Part shown: one piece after another, positions 63,776 through 64,000 of the stretch
Position numbering within the stretch: position 1 is the first letter of the stretch
How the letters are laid out: each line of letters starts with the position of its first letter
Source of the DNA: Xenorhabdus poinarii G6
GTDB lineage: Bacteria > Pseudomonadota > Gammaproteobacteria > Enterobacterales > Enterobacteriaceae
Length of the DNA stretch: 64,000 nucleotides
Direction of reading: 5' to 3'
Assembly: GCF_000968175.1 (NCBI RefSeq)
Contig: NZ_FO704551.1
Coordinates: 248,001 to 312,000 of the forward strand
Position numbers and translations under genes: made by a program
The notes under the pieces: generated by a model
What the model was told of the DNA's origin: nothing
Database searches by the model: none
What the model saw: only the letters and a program-made list of their open reading frames with translations

Positions 63776-64000
63776 ATGACTATCAAGGTAGCGATTAACG
63801 GTTTCGGGAGAATAGGGCGCAGTGTCCTGCGCGCCCTTTACGAATCCGGGCGTCGGGCTGAGATTTCCGTGATCGCAATTAATGAGCTGGCAGATGCAGA
63901 AGGCATTGCTCACTTATTGAAATACGATTCCAGTCATGGACGTTTTGCATGGGATGTACGCTTGCAGGGGAATTTATTGCAGGTAGGCGACGATATGATT
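63776..64000 (+). CDS. epd: D-erythrose-4-phosphate dehydrogenase, 3' end outside window
   Basis: The first 75 codons ([23 protein letters not shown]) show the NAD-binding Rossmann start of the GAPDH family. The pattern [27 protein letters not shown] is that of Epd (GapB) and not of GapA. Epd oxidises erythrose-4-phosphate towards pyridoxal phosphate. CAGGA lies seven bases before ATG. The rest, and probably pgk and fbaA, lie to the right. Confidence 0.9.
   Translation, partial: MTIKVAINGFGRIGRSVLRALYESGRRAEISVIAINELADAEGIAHLLKYDSSHGRFAWDVRLQGNLLQVGDDMI

Overview
The window looks like chromosome from an enterobacterium of the Morganellaceae, most likely Xenorhabdus or a close relative such as Photorhabdus or Proteus. 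This is an inference from gene order and protein character. The right half carries the enterobacterial block ppdA-ppdB-ygdB-ppdC-recC-ptrA-recB-recD / argA / amiC / three initiator tRNAs / mltA-tcdA / csdE-csdA / gcvB / gcvA-ygdD-rlmM / tktA / epd, in the order known from E. coli apart from the tktA-epd junction. The left half is accessory DNA of the kind common in insect-associated species. No species-level assignment can be proved from the sequence alone.

Layout. (1) 1-18268: the distal part of a type VI secretion (T6SS) gene cluster, all on the + strand and tightly coupled: fha(partial)-tssJ-tssK-tssL-clpV-vasH'-vasI-tssA-tssM, a terminator-like hairpin, then vasL-vgrG-DUF2169-DUF4150. The order matches the Vibrio cholerae VCA0112-VCA0123 cluster. 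The sheath, baseplate and Hcp genes (tssB, C, E, F, G, D) are not here and probably lie to the left. The vasH homologue lacks its sigma-54 ATPase domain. (2) 18281-23318: an Rhs effector with a WHH-type HNH nuclease tail and its small immunity gene, fed by the VgrG / DUF2169 / DUF4150 loading module. (3) 23389-29013: a SymE-like toxin gene, an XRE regulator, a large CHC2-TOPRIM-ATPase (primase-like) protein, a Xer-like tyrosine recombinase and about 0.8 kb of GC-rich non-coding DNA with two dif-like sites. I read the part from about 23.8 kb onward as an integrated mobile element. (4) 29016-29887: a displaced (orphan) Rhs tail with an Ntox21-like toxin and a putative immunity gene. (5) 29917-33694: nested insertion sequences. 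An IS150-group element is split by a complete IS66-family element with an 8-bp target duplication, then truncated by an IS6-family element, which also cuts a dihydrofolate-reductase/RibD-like gene. (6) 33950-36191: AT-rich cargo: a PI-PLC-like phosphodiesterase, a secreted DUF930-like protein and a LprI-like protein. (7) 36796-64000: the conserved chromosomal block.

How the genes work together. TssJ, TssL and TssM form the membrane complex, TssK joins it to the baseplate, TssA primes tail assembly, and ClpV recycles the contracted sheath. VgrG, the DUF4150 PAAR-like tip and the DUF2169 adaptor load the Rhs toxin. The two rhs-tail/immunity pairs, separated by a mobile element, look like a locus that changes its warhead by recombination in the conserved Rhs core. 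The right half covers double-strand-break repair (RecBCD), minor pseudopilins, arginine synthesis (with ARG boxes), cell-wall turnover (AmiC, MltA), tRNA t6A cyclisation (TcdA with CsdA/CsdE), glycine control (GcvA, GcvB), rRNA methylation and central carbon metabolism.
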